Counted from the first letter of the stretch, positions 8,702 through 18,347 are shown. The stretch is 64,000 bases of DNA from Methylotetracoccus oryzae (GCF_006175985.1 NZ_SRSH01000002.1:62001-126000), one strand, 5' to 3'. Translations and numbers: made by a program. The notes: generated by a model from the letters alone, not told the origin.

Positions 8702-10696
8702 TTGCGAATCGAGACTCTTCCGCACTGGTTGCGGTTGCCGCTGGGCGCGGCCCCATCCGGTTGGGGTGGAGGCGGCGCATTGGTGCGCCTCCTGCGGCGC
8801 AGCGTGCTGCCGCTACGTCGCCGCTGGCGGCCTCACCGGTTTTCTGCGGGCGACGAGATCGCCTTCCGGGTCTTCCATGCGGAGCGCATTTATCCTCAGG
8901 CGCGCTGTGCTTTGGCGGTCGGTTGCCTGGGCTGGTGCCTGTTCACGCTCTGGAACATTCATCGCTTTCCCGAGTTCTCGCGCGAACTGAGCCTGATCGG
9001 CCTGCTCTGGGTGGCTCCGGTTCTGGCCGCCACGTGGTGGCTGGTCGCGACGCGGCCGCTCGCCTTCCGGAGCGGCGCGTCGTGCTGTCTGCTCTGCGCT
9101 CCACTCGCGGCCGTCGGCGGATTGGTACTGATCCAGGGGGTGGTGGAGCCGGCCGGCTCGGAACAGGCGTCCATCGGGATGGTGCCGGGCCTTGCCGGTG
9201 TCGTGCTGTTCGCCCAGGCCGTGGTCGGTCTGCTATTCCTACCGGCGGTCATGCTGGGCGCTGTCAGCGCGCTGGTCTTCCTCGGGGCGAGTTCTGCCGG
9301 CGAGGTCGGTGCGGCGACGGCACTCGGCGGACTACCGGTTCTGGCGGCCGCGAATGTCTTGGGCATGTTCCTCTGCGTTCGCCACGAACTCGGCCTTAGA
9401 TTGCTGTTCCGGCTTCGACAGCGTACTCGCCGGCGTGCCGTGTCCCTACGGAGCAGGGGCGGGGTGATCGGCATACCCGCAGTGCCTGCCGGTCATGGGC
9501 TAGCGCCCGGTGTGCTTGACGGAGGAGGGCTTGAGTGCCCAAGCGCTGGGCTGACCGACCTCGCGGATACTCGCGAACGTCTCTTCTCGGCGGCCTTTCA
9601 TGACCTGCAGCAGCCACTCTCGATCATCGGACTGTACGTCCGTCTCGCCAAGGGGCGATGCGGCCGTGCAGCGGCCGGGCAAATCAAGGCCGATCTGTCG
9701 GCCATCGAAGGTGCAGCGCGCGAGATCGGGGCCATGTTCAAGGAGGTTAGCGACGCCTGGGACGTTGGGCGCAGCGATCCCGAACTCGTCGTGGTCGACG
9801 TGAACCGCTTGCTGGGCGAGGTCGCTGCAGAGTTGCGTGCCTGTGCCGCCGAAAAGGGGCTACGTCTACGGTTGCGGGTTTCGCACCGCGCGCCTTGCCT
9901 GGCCATCAGCGATCGCGCGTTGTTGAAGCGGGCGGTGTGCAATCTCGCCTGCAATGCGATCAAGTACACCGAGCGCGGCGGACTCGTGATCGGCGCGGTA
10001 TCGGCGGGACGGCATGTGCGTGTCGTCGTCCGCGACACCGGGGTTGGCATCCCCGCCATCTGCCAGGCGCGCGTCTTCGATGAGTTCTTCCGGGTCAGAC
10101 ATGCGACCGGGAAGAGGCAGCCGGGACTGGGCCTCGGGCTCGCGATCGTGCGCCGGATCCAGGAGGTTCTTCCGGATCATCGTGTGAACCTCTGGTCGCG
10201 CGACGGGCGGGGCTCGCGCTTCACGCTGACCATGCCGATGGCTTTGGCGATCGACGCGCACGAAGCGGCGTCGCGCCGGGCCACGGCGCGGGCGGGTTGC
10301 GACGCGCTGCAGGGAAAGTACGTGTTCGTCGTCGAGGACGAGCGCCTGATCCTGGACGGGCTGGTCGAGTCGCTGCGCTCGGTCGGTTGTATCGCCGAGG
10401 GGGTGGAGCGTGTCGCGACGGCCCGTGGCCTGTTGGCGAGCCGCGACCGCTGTCCGGATGCTCTCGTAACGGACTACCGCTTGCGGGATGGTGAGACGGG
10501 TGTCGATATCGTCGCCGTGCTGCGGGAACGGTTCGAATGGGCGACGGCCACTCCGGTCGTGTTCCTGACCGGCGAAGTCGACTGGCGCGCGCCGCCGGAC
10601 GGTTTCGACGCCCCCTGGGAAGTCTGCCGCAAGCCGATCGACCCCGATGCCCTGGTCCGCCGGCTGGGGGAGTTGGTGCGGAACCAATCAGCCTGA
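8702..10696 (+). CDS. Membrane hybrid sensor histidine kinase / response regulator
   Basis: A 664-residue hybrid kinase. About six hydrophobic segments span residues 75-240 and no recognised periplasmic sensor domain is visible. The dimerisation box reads AAFHDLQQPLS, with the likely phospho-acceptor His300. The ATPase domain has N (ACNAIKYTERGG), G1 (DTGVGIP), F (FDEFFR) and G2 (GLGLGLAIV) boxes. A C-terminal receiver domain (about 535-660) has the phospho-acceptor Asp591 in VTDYRL and the Lys in CRKPID. The start is TTG 8702, with a strong GGGGGAAGG five bases upstream. There is no response regulator with a DNA-binding domain nearby, so the output partner is unknown. The HDLxQP box is shared with a soluble/membrane hybrid subfamily common in beta- and gammaproteobacteria. 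Confidence 0.88.
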   Translation: MRIETLPHWLRLPLGAAPSGWGGGGALVRLLRRSVLPLRRRWRPHRFSAGDEIAFRVFHAERIYPQARCALAVGCLGWCLFTLWNIHRFPEFSRELSLIGLLWVAPVLAATWWLVATRPLAFRSGASCCLLCAPLAAVGGLVLIQGVVEPAGSEQASIGMVPGLAGVVLFAQAVVGLLFLPAVMLGAVSALVFLGASSAGEVGAATALGGLPVLAAANVLGMFLCVRHELGLRLLFRLRQRTRRRAVSLRSRGGVIGIPAVPAGHGLAPGVLDGGGLECPSAGLTDLADTRERLFSAAFHDLQQPLSIIGLYVRLAKGRCGRAAAGQIKADLSAIEGAAREIGAMFKEVSDAWDVGRSDPELVVVDVNRLLGEVAAELRACAAEKGLRLRLRVSHRAPCLAISDRALLKRAVCNLACNAIKYTERGGLVIGAVSAGRHVRVVVRDTGVGIPAICQARVFDEFFRVRHATGKRQPGLGLGLAIVRRIQEVLPDHRVNLWSRDGRGSRFTLTMPMALAIDAHEAASRRATARAGCDALQGKYVFVVEDERLILDGLVESLRSVGCIAEGVERVATARGLLASRDRCPDALVTDYRLRDGETGVDIVAVLRERFEWATATPVVFLTGEVDWRAPPDGFDAPWEVCRKPIDPDALVRRLGELVRNQSA

Positions 10697-10781
10697 GCGA
10701 CTGCCGACCGCGGGCGGCAAGGACAGGGCGAGGGTTTTCGGCACAGGCTCAGCCACTTACCTCAATCGCCAAGTTCTCTAG

Positions 10782-10790
10782 TATGATAAT
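10782..10790 (+). promoter_or_regulatory. Candidate -10 element for DAHP synthase operon
   Basis: TATGATAAT contains two overlapping 5/6 matches to TATAAT, about 57 bases before the DAHP synthase ATG, in an otherwise GC-rich gap. No good -35 is found at 16-18 bases, so it is only a candidate. Confidence 0.3.
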
Positions 10791-10846
10791 CGGCTTTTCC
10801 CGCGGCTGCGGTGGCCCATGCCACATGCGCTCCGTTCCCAGAAGTC

Positions 10847-11986
10847 ATGAAAGATCACTCGGTAGACTCCAATTCCCCAGGTGCCGATTTCGGCACCGAC
10901 GACCTTCGCATTCGCGCCATCAGCGAGGTCATGGCTCCGCAGCAGTTGCTGGAGGAATTCCCGATCACGCAGCAGGCCGCGTCCACCACGCTGGTGGCGC
11001 GACGAGACATTCATCAGGTCCTGGCTGGCGAAGACGATCGCCTGCTGGTGATCATCGGGCCGTGCTCCATTCATGATCCGGAGGCAGCCCTCGACTACGC
11101 CAGCCGATTGCTGCCGTTGAAGCACCGCTTGGCGCGCGATCTGGTCGTCGTGATGCGCGTGTACTTCGAGAAGCCGCGCACGACCGTGGGCTGGAAAGGC
11201 CTGATCAACGACCCCGATCTGGATGAAAGCTTCAATATCAACAAGGGGTTGCGCCTGGCGCGCAAGCTCCTGGTAAACCTTAACCAGATGGGGATGCCGG
11301 CGGCGACCGAGTATCTTGATCTGATCACCCCGCAATATGTGTCCGACCTGATCGCCTGGGGCGCCATCGGCGCGCGGACGACGGAGAGCCAGGTGCACCG
11401 TGAACTCGCCTCGGGACTGTCCTGCCCCGTGGGTTTCAAGAATGCCACGGACGGTAGTGTCAAGGTCGCAGTCGATGCGATCCGCGCCGCGCGGCGTCCG
11501 CACCATTTCCTTTCGGTGACGAAGGCGGGCCATTCGGCCATCGTCTCGACCCTGGGCAACGAAGACAGCCACATCATCCTGCGTGGCGGCCGGAAGCCGA
11601 ACTATGACGCAGTGAGCGTAGCTGCGGCGGCGGATGCGCTCGAGGCGGCGAAGCTGCCAGCGAACCTCATGATCGATTTCAGTCATGCGAACAGCCTGAA
11701 GGATCCCGAGCGGCAAACCCTGGTTGCCCAGGACGTCGGCGAGCAGATCGCGAACGGCGACTACCGGATCTTCGGCGTGATGATCGAAAGCCACCTGAAC
11801 GCCGGCAGTCAACCGCTGGAAGCCGGAAAACCGCTCGCCTACGGTGTCAGCATCACCGATGGATGTCTCGGGTGGGAGGCCAGCGAGGCCGTTCTTCAGT
11901 TACTGGCCGATGCCGTCGTGCAACGGCGCCGCCAGCAGGACCGGCGCCAATCGGCTCACGTCAACCCTCATCTCGCGATCAAATGA
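10847..11986 (+). CDS. 3-deoxy-7-phosphoheptulonate (DAHP) synthase, type I
   Basis: The enzyme condenses phosphoenolpyruvate with erythrose 4-phosphate, the first step of the shikimate pathway, in the cytoplasm. The 379-residue protein shows the type I motifs: [13 protein letters not shown] (metal-binding Cys), [36 protein letters not shown] and the C-terminal [11 protein letters not shown]. This is the AroF/AroG/AroH class of E. coli; which amino acid inhibits it cannot be read with confidence. An in-frame GTG at 10811 would add 12 residues; ATG 10847 fits the family better. The ThiS-ThiG gene starts four bases after its stop, so the two are probably cotranscribed. Confidence 0.95.
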   Translation: MKDHSVDSNSPGADFGTDDLRIRAISEVMAPQQLLEEFPITQQAASTTLVARRDIHQVLAGEDDRLLVIIGPCSIHDPEAALDYASRLLPLKHRLARDLVVVMRVYFEKPRTTVGWKGLINDPDLDESFNINKGLRLARKLLVNLNQMGMPAATEYLDLITPQYVSDLIAWGAIGARTTESQVHRELASGLSCPVGFKNATDGSVKVAVDAIRAARRPHHFLSVTKAGHSAIVSTLGNEDSHIILRGGRKPNYDAVSVAAAADALEAAKLPANLMIDFSHANSLKDPERQTLVAQDVGEQIANGDYRIFGVMIESHLNAGSQPLEAGKPLAYGVSITDGCLGWEASEAVLQLLADAVVQRRRQQDRRQSAHVNPHLAIK

Positions 11987-11990
11987 GACC

Positions 11991-12974
11991 ATGAACGTTT
12001 ATGTGAACGGCGAACTGCGGGAACTCCGCGAAGCGGAGAGTCTGCAAACCCTGGTGGAGGCGATGGGCTATGCCGGTCGGCGTATCGCTGTGGAAGTGAA
12101 CCGGGATATCGTGCCGCATGGCACCTATGCGCAGTGCCGGCTGCGAGAAGGCGATCGCGTGGAAATCGTTCAGGCGATCGGTGGCGGACAGGGCATCGCC
12201 GATCCACTGGTCGTGGCGGGACGCGAGTACCGCTCGCGTCTGCTCGTCGGTACTGGCAAATACCGCGACCTTGACGAAACCCGCGATGCGATCGTGGCCA
12301 GCGGAGCCGAGATCGTCACGGTCGCGATCCGCCGCACGAATATCGGCCAGGATGCGTCCCAGCCGAATCTGCTGGATGTCATTTCGCCCGACCGTTACAC
12401 GATTCTGCCCAATACGGCCGGCTGCTACACGGCGGAGGACGCGTTGCGGACCTGTCGGCTGGCGCGCGAGCTGCTCGGCGGGCACCGCCTGGTCAAGCTG
12501 GAGGTGCTCGGCGATCCGAAGACCCTGTTTCCGGATGTGGTCGCGACGCTGGAGGCCGCGCGGGCGCTGGTGTCGGAAGGATTCGAGGTCATGGTGTACA
12601 CGAATGATGACCCCATCGTTGCCAAACGGCTCGAGGAGATCGGCTGCGTGGCCGTGATGCCGCTGGCGGCGCCGATCGGGTCGGGCCTCGGGATACGCAA
12701 TCCCTACAACATCATGACGATCCTCGAGAATGCGTCCGTGCCGATCATTGTGGACGCCGGTGTCGGGACGGCATCGGATGCCGCCATCGCGATGGAGCTC
12801 GGCTGTCACGGCGTGCTGATGAATACGGCAATCGCCGAGGCCAAGAACCCGGTGCTGATGGCTTCGGCCATGAAGAAGGGGATCGACGCCGGTCGCGAGG
12901 CCTTTCTCGCCGGGCGCATGCCGCGGCGCCGTTTTGCGTCGGCTTCATCACCGACGGAGGGGCTTCCGCTCTAG
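11991..12974 (+). CDS. thiSG: Fused sulfur carrier ThiS / thiazole synthase ThiG
   Basis: Residues 1-66 are a complete ThiS (begins MNVYVNGEL, ends at Gly64-Gly66, the same length as E. coli ThiS). Without a stop they continue into ThiG (about 70-327), which has the Schiff-base Lys169 in [20 protein letters not shown], and the phosphate loops GSGLGI and [10 protein letters not shown]. ThiG builds the thiamin thiazole ring from 1-deoxyxylulose 5-phosphate, dehydroglycine and sulfur delivered as ThiS thiocarboxylate. Free ThiS needs an exposed C-terminal Gly-Gly, so a fused carrier must be cleaved or work differently. Such fusions are annotated in other bacteria, so this is not simply a sequencing error. 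The start follows the DAHP synthase stop by four bases. No thiF, thiH or thiO is nearby. Confidence 0.93.
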   Translation: MNVYVNGELRELREAESLQTLVEAMGYAGRRIAVEVNRDIVPHGTYAQCRLREGDRVEIVQAIGGGQGIADPLVVAGREYRSRLLVGTGKYRDLDETRDAIVASGAEIVTVAIRRTNIGQDASQPNLLDVISPDRYTILPNTAGCYTAEDALRTCRLARELLGGHRLVKLEVLGDPKTLFPDVVATLEAARALVSEGFEVMVYTNDDPIVAKRLEEIGCVAVMPLAAPIGSGLGIRNPYNIMTILENASVPIIVDAGVGTASDAAIAMELGCHGVLMNTAIAEAKNPVLMASAMKKGIDAGREAFLAGRMPRRRFASASSPTEGLPL

Positions 12975-12992
12975 CCCGCCCATGGGGCGGGC
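12974..12992 (+). terminator. Hairpin at the end of thiSG
   Basis: GCCCGCCC (12974-12981) pairs with GGGCGGGC (12985-12992) around a three-base loop, overlapping the last base of the thiSG stop codon. It lacks a T tract, so it is a weak intrinsic-terminator candidate between convergent genes. Confidence 0.4.
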
Positions 12993-13185
12993 ATCGTAGC
13001 TGCCGGCTGGGCTAAGGGTTCCATCTTGATGAAAGACCCGAGTCCTGGCCAGATTGGTTGCGACCCAGCCGCTCGTGTCCGGACTCGTGGCGAGTGGCTG
13101 CAGGAGTTGCTAACCAGGCGGCGGAACCTCGAGGCCGGCCCTTCGGGCGCCAGCCTCATGATTGTTTCGGATGTGTGCCCTGCGA

Positions 13186-13875
13186 TCAGTGGTTCATCGT
13201 GCCGCCTTCCGGCATCGTGTGCTGACCCTGCGGCATCTCGGTCGCCGGCTTGTCGGTCGGTCGCGTGCCCGCCTCTGCCGGGGCCCCGTGGCCGCCGTGA
13301 CCACCGCGGCTGACGCCGCCGCCGCTCTGTCCGGGACCGGCTCCGCCGCCACCCGCTCCGGCGCTGACGCCTTCACGCTGGCGCAAGCCAATCGCCGCCC
13401 CGGAGGCCTTCGCAATATTTTCGGCAGTCAGTCCGCCGAGTGAGCGAGCGGAATCCACCACGATGGTCGACACGTCAGTGACGTCCATCCGGTCGGCCAG
13501 CGGACTGGTGACGACCGCTTTGACCGGGGTCGCATTGGCTGCCGATTCGCCGAGGGGATAAGCGGTCAGTACGATCGGGTAGGCGGTACCGGCGGGAACC
13601 TTGATGCTGTAGTGATTGTTGTCCGTCAGCTCGGTGCTCTGGATGGCCGTGCCGCTCTTGTCCGTGACTTCGAGTCGGCTGTTCATGATCGGACCATGCT
13701 GATCCTGGATGTTGCCCTCGATCCTGGCTTCCATCGCCGATGGGCCGGATGAACTGCCGCTGCTGCCGTCATCGCAGGCGGTCAGAGCAGTGGCGATAGA
13801 CAGGGCCGCGAGGGCGCGGAGACCGGCGCCCGACCGACGGGTATTGCGTGTGGATGACTCGCGCGACGTTTTCAT
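13186..13875 (-). CDS. Hypothetical glycine-rich lipoprotein
   Basis: I do not recognise this 229-residue protein. It has a lipoprotein signal peptide with lipobox LTAC (Cys at about residue 34), so it is probably anchored in the outer or inner membrane. A Ser/Gly linker follows, then a small beta-rich region (about 48-130) with a peptidase-regulatory/Ig-like look (GNIQDQHGPI, VPAGTAYPIVLTAYP). The tail (from about 165) is low complexity, rich in Gly, His, Pro and Met. AAGGA lies 13 bases before the ATG at 13875. The gene is alone and convergent with thiSG. A cell-envelope or metal-handling role would be pure inference. Confidence 0.7.
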   Translation of the reverse strand: MKTSRESSTRNTRRSGAGLRALAALSIATALTACDDGSSGSSSGPSAMEARIEGNIQDQHGPIMNSRLEVTDKSGTAIQSTELTDNNHYSIKVPAGTAYPIVLTAYPLGESAANATPVKAVVTSPLADRMDVTDVSTIVVDSARSLGGLTAENIAKASGAAIGLRQREGVSAGAGGGGAGPGQSGGGVSRGGHGGHGAPAEAGTRPTDKPATEMPQGQHTMPEGGTMNH

Positions 13876-14080
13876 GGGGAATCACATTTCCTTATTTGAC
13901 TTTGTTTGATTTACGACCGGTCGACCATACCCGGCGTCCTGCAGCGGCGCTCGGCTGACTTCCTCGCGCCCGTTTATAGCATATGCCCCACCGAGAGTGT
14001 ACCTCGCTGCCACCGCCCGCCCTCCGGGATTTGCGCGCGTCGCCGGGTCGGTCAGCCTGTGCCACGGGACGGGCCGAACC

Positions 14081-14566
14081 TTGACTTCCAAGCCACACGC
14101 ACCCACGCCGGCAACCGGCGTCGCAGGGGTTGTTTTCGATGATCAGGGCCGGGTGTTGCTGATCCGTCGCGGGCGGCCGCCAGCACAGGGGTTGTGGTCG
14201 GTGCCCGGGGGAAAACAGCGCGCCGGCGAGACGCTGGCGGAGACGTGCCGCCGCGAAATCGCCGAGGAGACGGGCCTGGTCGTGACGGTTGGCCCCGTCA
14301 TCGCGGTCGTGGAGCGACGCATCGAGGGCTTCCATTACGTCATCATCGATTTTCTGGCCAGTCCGGTCGGCCAGGGCAACTATGCGGTTCAAGCCGCGGA
14401 CGATGCGGCGGAAGCCCGCTGGGTCGCGCTGCGGGAACTCGATCCCTATCCGCTCGTGGAGGGCCTTCGGCCCGTTATCGATGCTGCGGATCGGGTCCGC
14501 CAGAAACCGGGCAGCGGGGGCTTGTGCGATCGTGGCGGCAGCGGCAGCGACTTCGTTGCCCTTTGA
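14081..14566 (+). CDS. Nudix (MutT-family) hydrolase
   Basis: A 161-residue protein with a perfect Nudix box (about residues 45-67): G-x5-E-x7-REIAEETGL, preceded by GLWSVPGG. Nudix enzymes cleave nucleoside diphosphates linked to another moiety. The substrate cannot be told from sequence; ADP-ribose or an oxidised nucleotide are possible. The start is uncertain: TTG 14081 gives a protein of normal length and drops an unconvincing N-terminal extension that begins at 13997. It is convergent with hpf and separated from it by two hairpins. Confidence 0.85.
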   Translation: MTSKPHAPTPATGVAGVVFDDQGRVLLIRRGRPPAQGLWSVPGGKQRAGETLAETCRREIAEETGLVVTVGPVIAVVERRIEGFHYVIIDFLASPVGQGNYAVQAADDAAEARWVALRELDPYPLVEGLRPVIDAADRVRQKPGSGGLCDRGGSGSDFVAL

Positions 14567-14689
14567 GTCCATTCGTTGCGCCGTGCGCCCGGCTTCGCCG
14601 AGCGAGGAGGTCGCGTCGCGCTATTCCGAAATCTCGGGCGGGGGAGGGGATACTGGCTCAAGTCAGTGGGCACGATGAACAGGTGAGCG

Positions 14690-14720
14690 CGTGACGGCGA
14701 GAGTGGCTCTTGCCGTCACG
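14690..14720. other. Long stem-loop between Nudix gene and hpf
   Basis: CGTGACGGCGAGAG (14690-14703) pairs with CTCTTGCCGTCACG (14707-14720) over 14 base pairs with one G-T pair and a TGG loop. It is not followed by a T tract. It could be the first half of a compound terminator or a processing signal. Confidence 0.55.
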
Positions 14721-14722
14721 GC

Positions 14723-14755
14723 CCGGAACAAAAACCGCGATGGTGTTTTGTTCGG
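14723..14755. terminator. Probable bidirectional terminator, Nudix gene / hpf
   Basis: GAACAAAA-ACC (14726-14736) pairs with GGT-G-TTTTGTTC (14742-14753) around loop GCGAT, with one bulged G; two outer C-G pairs may extend the stem. The A-rich 5' arm and T-rich 3' arm make it suitable as an intrinsic terminator in both directions, matching its place between two convergent genes. Confidence 0.6.
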
Positions 14756-14771
14756 ATGCTCCCGAGGGGGA

Positions 14772-15134
14772 TCAGACGGCGGGCGGCGGCGAGCGGTGAT
14801 TCTTGACGTCGCCGCGCTGCATGCGGACGTATTCTTCCAATTGTCGCTTCGCGACTTCGAAGGCGTCGCGCAACGCGACGTACAGGTCTTCATGCGCCTG
14901 CTTGTCGTGGTGGTCCCGGCTCACTACGAGATGCTTCTGCGGCACGGCGAGATCGATCCGGACGCTGTAGAGGTTGCCCTGATGCTGATGGTGGTGCTCG
15001 GCGGAAACCGCGACCTTGCAGCTGATGATGTGGTCGCAGAACTGCTCAAGCTTGGCCACTTTCTCGCGCACCTTGGTTTCGACGGCATCGGAATGGGGGA
15101 AGCCGCGAAAGGTGATCTCTAATGGTACTTGCAT
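14772..15134 (-). CDS. hpf: Ribosome hibernation promoting factor, short HPF/RaiA family
   Basis: A 120-residue protein of the HPF/YfiA family, which binds the 30S decoding centre and inactivates ribosomes in stationary phase. The beta-alpha-beta-beta-beta-alpha pattern fits: MQVPLEITFRGF, a helix KVREKVAKLEQF, two strands with HHHQHQGNLYSVRIDLAV, and the helix HEDLYVALRDAFEVAKRQLEEYV. It lacks the C-terminal dimerisation domain of long HPF. ATG 15134 is the start that begins the family fold; frames upstream add unrelated residues. It is not next to rpoN as in many proteobacteria. Confidence 0.85.
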   Translation of the reverse strand: MQVPLEITFRGFPHSDAVETKVREKVAKLEQFCDHIISCKVAVSAEHHHQHQGNLYSVRIDLAVPQKHLVVSRDHHDKQAHEDLYVALRDAFEVAKRQLEEYVRMQRGDVKNHRSPPPAV

Positions 15135-15463
15135 AGTGTATCCCACTACTTCTTTTAGGAATTTTCGGTGTGTAATGAAAAAATACTCGCGCCCCAACGC
15201 GATCCTTGCGGGCATTCCGGCTTCTCCGGAGCGCGGCGCCAGCAGTCGGTGGCCTCGGTATTCGAACTGGCGTTTCCCATCGCCCAACGCGGAGGGACCT
15301 GGGCCGGGCGAATCGCGCATTATTACACATTTGTGATTCCGGCTGTCCAACCCTACGCCTTTCGAGGGCTGTACGGCGCCGGAGCTGGGGCGCGCGGCTT
15401 TGCCGAGGCCGCGAGGAAATTGCTGTTAGAATGCCGCCTCCTCGGACTCTAGGACGGTTTTTT
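15135..15463. promoter_or_regulatory. Divergent hpf/tex region with candidate tex promoter
   Basis: About 330 bases between hpf and tex starts. TGTTAGAAT at 15424-15432 is an extended -10 element (TG plus TAGAAT) 32 bases before the tex ATG; no good -35 is needed for this class. The hpf side is AT-richer near its start but shows no clear promoter. No coding frame here is convincing. Confidence 0.4.
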
Positions 15464-17779
15464 ATGGAAATCATCGCGCGTATCGCACAGGAACTCGGCG
15501 TCGCGCCGACGCAGGTGGCCAAGGCCGTGGCCCTGCTCGATGAGGGTGCGACCGTGCCCTTCATCGCCCGCTATCGTAAGGAAGTCACCGGTGGCCTCGA
15601 CGATGTCCAGCTGCGCCAACTCGAGATGCGACTGGGCTATCTCCGCGAGCTCGAAGAGCGGCGCGACACCATCCTAGCCTCCATTCGTGCGCAGGAGAAG
15701 CTGACCCCCGAACTGGAGCGGGCCATTCTCGACGCCGATACCAAGACGCTGCTCGAAGACCTGTATCTGCCGTATAAACCGAAGCGCCGGACCAAGGCGC
15801 AGATCGCCCGCGAGGCGGGACTGGAACCGCTGGCCGATGCCCTGCTGTCCGATCCTGCCCAGAACCCGGAGCTGTTGGCGGCCGACTATCTGGCACCCGA
15901 ACAGGGGTTCGCCGACGTCGCGGCAGTGCTCGACGGCGCGCGCCAGATCCTGATGGAGCGATTCGCCGAGGATGCCGCGTTGTTACACGAACTGCGCGAG
16001 AAGATCTGGCACGAGGGCCTGCTGGTTTCGACGGTCGTGGCTGGCAAGGAAGAGGCGGGCGCGAAGTTCAAGGATTACTTCGGCTACGACGAAGCGATCC
16101 GGGTCATTCCGTCGCACCGTGCGCTGGCGCTGTTCCGTGGGCGCAATGAGGATGTTCTGAACCTGAGTCTGCGCGTCGGCGCCGACGAAGATGCCATCCA
16201 CGGCTACTGTCAGGGGCGGATTGCCGCGACGTTCGCAATCGCCGATCAAGGCCGCCCCGCGGACGTGTGGTTGCGCGAGACGGTCCGTCTGGCCTGGAAG
16301 ATCAAGCTGTTGACGCGGATCGAACTCGATTTGCTGCAGCGGCTGCGGGATGCCGCGGAGCAGGAGGCGATCCGGGTGTTCGCGGGCAACCTGAAGGACT
16401 TGCTGTTGTCGGCGCCGGCGGGTCCCCGGGCGACGATGGGGCTCGATCCGGGGCTGCGGACCGGCGTCAAGGTCGCGGTCGTCGACAAGACCGGCAAGCT
16501 GCTGGAGACCGCCACGATCTACCCGCACGTCCCGCATCGGCAGTGGGAGCAGTCGATTGCCCAGTTGGCGCAGCTCTGCGAACGCCACGACGTCCAGTTG
16601 ATCGCGATCGGCAACGGCACCGCCTCGCGGGAAACCGATCAGCTCGCCGCCGACGTCATCAAGCGCTTCCCCGATCTGAAGCTGCTGAAGATCGTCGTGT
16701 CCGAGGCCGGCGCTTCGGTGTATTCGGCTTCCGAACTGGCCTCGAAGGAATTCCCCGATCTCGACGTGTCGCTGCGGGGGGCGGTTTCGATCGCCCGCCG
16801 GCTGCAAGATCCGCTCGCGGAACTCGTCAAGATCGAGCCCAAGGCGATCGGGGTCGGGCAGTATCAGCATGACGTCAATCAGACTCAGCTCGCCCGGAGC
16901 CTGGATGCCGTCGTCGAAGACTGCGTCAATGCGGTGGGGGTCGATGTCAACACGGCCTCGACGTCGCTGCTGCGCTATGTGTCGGGTCTGACGCAGACCA
17001 TAGGCCAGAACATCGTCGAGTTCCGCAACGAGCATGGGCCGTTCCGGAGCAGGGAGCAGCTCAAGCAGGTGCCGCGGCTCGGGGCGAAGACCTTCGAGCA
17101 GGCCGCCGGCTTCCTGCGCATCGCCGATGGCGACAATCCACTGGATGCCTCGTCGGTGCACCCGGAAGCCTATCCGGTGGTCGAGAAGATCATGCAACAG
17201 ACGGGCAAGGATATCCGCGGCCTGGTCGGCAACCCGAGCTTCCTGCGCGGCGTCGATCCGGCGCGTTACGTCGACGAGCGTTTCGGTCTGCCCACGGTGA
17301 GCGACATTCTCAGCGAACTGGAAAAGCCGGGGCGCGACCCGCGTCCTGATTTCAAGACCGCAACCTTCAAGGAAGGCGTGCACCAGCTCGCCGACCTGGC
17401 GCCGGGGATGATGCTGGAAGGCCAGGTCACGAACGTGACCAACTTTGGCGCTTTCGTCGACATCGGCGTCCATCAGGACGGTCTGGTGCACATCTCCCAT
17501 TTGGCGGACCGTTTCGTCAAGGATCCGCGCGAAGTCGTCAAGGCGGGTGACGTGGTAGCAGTCCGCGTGCTGGAGGTCGACGTGCAGCGACGCCGCATCG
17601 CTCTGTCGATGAAAAAGGAGGCGGTCTCTCCGGCGGAGTCCGCGGTCGCCAGGGCGCCGGGCCCGGCGCCGCGAACGCCGGCCGCACCGAAACGCCCGCG
17701 CGACAGCCGCCAGGAGGCTCCGGCGCCGCAAGGCGCGATGGCCGCAGCGCTGGCGCGCGCCCTCAAGACGAAGGCGTAG
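15464..17779 (+). CDS. tex: Transcription accessory protein Tex
   Basis: A 771-residue RNA-binding protein of the Tex/Spt6-like family, thought to act in transcription and RNA surveillance. The domains are in the usual order: N-terminal helical Tex domain ([19 protein letters not shown]), a YqgF/RuvX-like domain (about 320-450, [17 protein letters not shown]), helix-hairpin-helix repeats (about 490-560, [22 protein letters not shown]), and an S1 RNA-binding domain (about 648-718, [16 protein letters not shown]). A Pro/Ala-rich basic tail follows. ATG 15464 starts exactly at the family N-terminus. Its length is normal. It is transcribed alone or with the following lipoprotein gene. Confidence 0.96.
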   Translation: MEIIARIAQELGVAPTQVAKAVALLDEGATVPFIARYRKEVTGGLDDVQLRQLEMRLGYLRELEERRDTILASIRAQEKLTPELERAILDADTKTLLEDLYLPYKPKRRTKAQIAREAGLEPLADALLSDPAQNPELLAADYLAPEQGFADVAAVLDGARQILMERFAEDAALLHELREKIWHEGLLVSTVVAGKEEAGAKFKDYFGYDEAIRVIPSHRALALFRGRNEDVLNLSLRVGADEDAIHGYCQGRIAATFAIADQGRPADVWLRETVRLAWKIKLLTRIELDLLQRLRDAAEQEAIRVFAGNLKDLLLSAPAGPRATMGLDPGLRTGVKVAVVDKTGKLLETATIYPHVPHRQWEQSIAQLAQLCERHDVQLIAIGNGTASRETDQLAADVIKRFPDLKLLKIVVSEAGASVYSASELASKEFPDLDVSLRGAVSIARRLQDPLAELVKIEPKAIGVGQYQHDVNQTQLARSLDAVVEDCVNAVGVDVNTASTSLLRYVSGLTQTIGQNIVEFRNEHGPFRSREQLKQVPRLGAKTFEQAAGFLRIADGDNPLDASSVHPEAYPVVEKIMQQTGKDIRGLVGNPSFLRGVDPARYVDERFGLPTVSDILSELEKPGRDPRPDFKTATFKEGVHQLADLAPGMMLEGQVTNVTNFGAFVDIGVHQDGLVHISHLADRFVKDPREVVKAGDVVAVRVLEVDVQRRRIALSMKKEAVSPAESAVARAPGPAPRTPAAPKRPRDSRQEAPAPQGAMAAALARALKTKA

Positions 17780-17926
17780 AGCGGGCTGGACTTTGAGGCG
17801 GGAGGTCCGGAGAATCTCGGTCCGCAACGCGGGCCGTTCTCGGGATGTGCCCCGCAATGGGCGACGGACGGGGTTGGACCGCGGCCGGAGCGCCCACCAG
17901 ACGTTATCCAAGGGGTAGAGAAACCA

Positions 17927-18343
17927 ATGATTAAGAACAACATGCCAGGTCGATCCATTGCCGCATTCATGGGTTTCGGCGCGGCTTTGCTGCTGGGTGG
18001 GTGCGGTGACGATGCCCCGCCTTCAGCCCGACCGTCGTCCCAGTCGTCGCAGCCGCCGGTCTCCGTGTTCGATCAGCCGCATACGCCGGTCACCGAGACC
18101 GAGCACCAGATCTTCGAGCGGAAGTACACGGAGAAATGCATCAAGTCGCAGCAGGCTAGCGGCGACAGCCAGCTATCCGGCGATCAGGAGCTTGGCCGCG
18201 TCTGCACCTGCATGGCGCAGGAGATATCCAAGCGACTGACCCATGCCGACGCGGTCCATTTCAACGAGAAGAACGAGTTCCCGTTCGAGCTGGTCATGAT
18301 GACCAACGCGGCGGCGAACGATTGCCTGGCGCAGAAACCCTAA
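17927..18343 (+). CDS. Hypothetical lipoprotein
   Basis: A 138-residue protein I do not recognise. It has a signal peptide ending in the lipobox LLGGC (Cys at about residue 26), then a Ser/Pro/Gln linker, then a small helical domain with three further cysteines (KCIK, GRVCTCMAQ, NDCLAQ). The spacing KCIK...VCTCM...DC suggests disulfides in the periplasm. AAGGGG precedes the ATG. An in-frame ATG at codon 6 is an alternative. It follows tex by 147 bases and converges with the hydrolase gene. Confidence 0.7.
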   Translation: MIKNNMPGRSIAAFMGFGAALLLGGCGDDAPPSARPSSQSSQPPVSVFDQPHTPVTETEHQIFERKYTEKCIKSQQASGDSQLSGDQELGRVCTCMAQEISKRLTHADAVHFNEKNEFPFELVMMTNAAANDCLAQKP

Positions 18344-18347
18344 GCGC

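Noticed and set aside
12160-12200. Frameshift or read-through artefact between ThiS and ThiG
   Set aside because: The frame is continuous with normal codons, ThiS is exactly full length, and such fusions are known elsewhere.
15983-17911. 642-residue reverse-strand frame opposite tex
   Set aside because: Antisense shadow created by GC-rich codons; composition is Arg/Gln/His-rich with no domain.
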